NCBI GenBank assembly: GCA_017395065.1
Contig: JAFPWH010000051.1
Location: 186,001-250,000, forward strand
From: Clostridia bacterium
GTDB lineage: Bacteria; Bacillota; Clostridia; Christensenellales; Aristaeellaceae
DNA: 64,000 bases
Reading direction: 5' to 3'
Within the stretch, counting starts at the first letter, position 1. Each line of letters begins with the position of its first letter. The notes under the pieces were generated by a model. The model saw nothing but the letters and a program-made list of their open reading frames with translations, made no database searches and was not told the DNA's origin. The position numbers were made by a program, and so were the translations under genes. This document shows positions 62,652-64,000 of the stretch, piece by piece.

Positions 62652-63301
62652 AAAAGAGAAGCAATATCAGTTTCGGCCCCGGTGCAGCCTCGCTGATCCT
62701 CATATTTGTAGTGCTTACGCTGAGCGTGCTCGGCATGCTTTCCCTGATGAACGCGCGCAACGACAAAGCATTGAGTCAGCGTAGCGCGTCCGTGCTCGAG
62801 TGCGTCTATGCGCTCAACAGCGAAGCGGAACGTTCCCGCGCCGTTTTGGACGAAGTCCTTTGGACGTTAAGGCCGTACTGTGATCAAAAGGACGAATATC
62901 TCGACACGCTGAATCTGATCCTCGACGCCGCGAAAAACGCCTCCGAAGGCGACGAGTATTCTGCCCTTCTTTCCGCGCAGTCTTATTTGTCCGAGAACGC
63001 GGCAGACAGCGAACAGGAGACTGTTGCAAACAGAATATTCATCAAGCTTGGCGAAAACCGCTCGGAATTCATAAAAAAGCTTGCTGTTCTGAATAAAATG
63101 ACGCTCGACGGCGACGTGGTTTGCTGGTCGCAGACCGATTCTTCCGATGAGCTGACGATCTCCAACAGCGTCTACGGACTGAGGACCCTTGAATGCGGTC
63201 TTCAGATCCTCCCCCCGAGCGAGGATAAGCGCAGTCAGTGGGTATCGCACCGGCTGCTGACCACGCTTGCCGACGACGACGAGGCATTCTTCGAGGATTG
63301 A
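62648..63301 (+). CDS. Membrane-anchored pilus-cluster protein of unknown family
   Basis: 217 residues. A single N-terminal helix (about 13-34, AASLILIFVVLTLSVLGMLS) is followed by ARNDKALSQRSASVLECVYALN and a long helical, acidic region. The order of a short basic tail, one helix and a coiled-coil-like start resembles PilX-like minor proteins, though no family motif is certain. GGAGGGG precedes the ATG. Confidence 0.65.
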   Translation: MKKRSNISFGPGAASLILIFVVLTLSVLGMLSLMNARNDKALSQRSASVLECVYALNSEAERSRAVLDEVLWTLRPYCDQKDEYLDTLNLILDAAKNASEGDEYSALLSAQSYLSENAADSEQETVANRIFIKLGENRSEFIKKLAVLNKMTLDGDVVCWSQTDSSDELTISNSVYGLRTLECGLQILPPSEDKRSQWVSHRLLTTLADDDEAFFED

Positions 63302-63302
63302 T

Positions 63303-64000
63303 ATGATTACACTTTTGCAAAAAGCAGTTGAACTGGGCGGATCGGACATTTTTATCGTGCCCGGCGCCAATGTGCTCGTCAAGGTCAACAACGACATGAT
63401 AAGCCTGACCGAAGAGCGGGTCACACCCGCCCATTCCGAAGAGCTCATCCGCCAGATGTACGAGCTTGCGCACAGGGATATCAAGCTGCTTGAAAAAGAA
63501 GGCGACGACGATTTTTCCTTCGCTATAGTGAACGTCAGCCGTTTCCGCTGCAACGCTTACAGGCAAAGAGGTACCCTGGCGGCCATCTGCCGCATCGTCA
63601 ATTTTGAACTGCCCGATCCAAAGGCCATGCAGATCCCCGACATCGTCATGAACCTTTGCTCTCTTCGCAGCGGCATGATCCTCGTAACGGGCCCGGCCGG
63701 CAGCGGCAAGAGCACGACCCTTGCCTGCATGGTCAACCGCATCAACGAAACGCGAAGCAACCATATCGTTACCATAGAAGACCCGATCGAATACCTGCAT
63801 CGTCATAAAAAATCGCTGGTCAGTCAAAGGGAAGTACCAAACGACGCTTCTACTTTCTCCCGCGCGCTCAGGGCAGCACTGAGACAGGCGCCGGACGTGG
63901 TCATGTTGGGCGAAATGCGCGACCTCGATACGATTCGCACCGCGATAACCGCAGCCGAAACCGGGCACCTGCTTTTGAGTTCCCTGCACACCATCGGTGC
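63303..64000 (+). CDS. PilT-like twitching/retraction ATPase, partial (runs off window)
   Basis: The first 232 codons are seen, with no stop before the window edge. N-terminal domain with GGSDIFIVPGANVLVKVNND, where PilT proteins have A-S-D-x-H. The core has Walker A GPAGSGKSTTLACMVN near residue 130, the Asp box TIEDPIEYLHRHKKSL near 158, Walker B PDVVMLGEMRD near 198, and the His box GHLLLSSLHT near 222. It is a secretion ATPase of the PilT/PilU branch, expected to retract pili. It starts one base after the preceding stop. Confidence 0.93.
   Translation, partial: MITLLQKAVELGGSDIFIVPGANVLVKVNNDMISLTEERVTPAHSEELIRQMYELAHRDIKLLEKEGDDDFSFAIVNVSRFRCNAYRQRGTLAAICRIVNFELPDPKAMQIPDIVMNLCSLRSGMILVTGPAGSGKSTTLACMVNRINETRSNHIVTIEDPIEYLHRHKKSLVSQREVPNDASTFSRALRAALRQAPDVVMLGEMRDLDTIRTAITAAETGHLLLSSLHTIG

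Overview
The window looks like a chromosome segment from a GC-rich Firmicute of class Clostridia, probably a gut anaerobe. The grounds are strong AGGAGG-type ribosome binding sites, TTG and GTG starts, TTGACA/TATAAT promoters, a Firmicutes-type L10 leader, two LplB/YtcP-type sugar ABC operons, ATP-dependent PEP carboxykinase with phosphoketolase, and many Sec-secreted proteins. The taxon is inferred from gene content only. No rRNA, tRNA, CRISPR array, insertion sequence or prophage was seen.

Layout. 1-4.5 kb: a partial acetyltransferase, then glgP and a coupled GH13 glycosidase on the minus strand. 4.9-11.1 kb: histidine phosphatase, long PRPP synthetase, secreted beta-propeller protein, GH29 fucosidase and PepC. 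11.2-17.4 kb: two paralogous small secreted proteins around an EamA exporter and a MATE exporter, then a membrane-anchored CapA-like protein. 17.4-18 kb: a gene-free tract of tandem palindromic repeats. 18-32 kb: two sugar ABC operons, one beside a divergent AraC regulator, with a UroD-like protein, phosphoketolase, a GPH sugar symporter and an alpha/beta hydrolase between them. 32.6-35.2 kb: a beta-lactamase-like hydrolase with a MATE exporter. 35.3-40.2 kb: a minus-strand cluster of GNAT, PIG-L deacetylase, NamZ muramidase, secreted serpin and flavoprotein. 40.3-43.5 kb: an FAD oxidoreductase and two tandem TIM-barrel isomerases. 43.7-51 kb: pckA, rplJ-rplL with their leader, and proB-proA-M28 peptidase behind a long structured leader. 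51-54.1 kb: secreted proteins, two with a DUF6273-like C-terminal domain. 54.4-59.2 kb: a lipoprotein, a two-receiver hybrid kinase and an Hpt protein, embedded in decayed coding sequence. 59.4 kb to the end: a transglutaminase-like protein and a type IV pilus-like operon that runs off the window.

The gene set fits a saccharolytic lifestyle: glycan-derived sugars are imported by ABC and GPH systems, stored or mobilised through glycogen phosphorylase, and split by phosphoketolase, with PEP carboxykinase at the C3/C4 node. The least ordinary items are the structured RNA ahead of proB, in which one hexamer has three possible pairing partners; the phosphorelay locus, whose kinase has lost its first membrane segment to an in-frame stop next to a frameshifted EAL remnant; the secreted serpin beside a peptidoglycan-recycling cluster; and the hairpin repeat tract near 17.5-17.9 kb.
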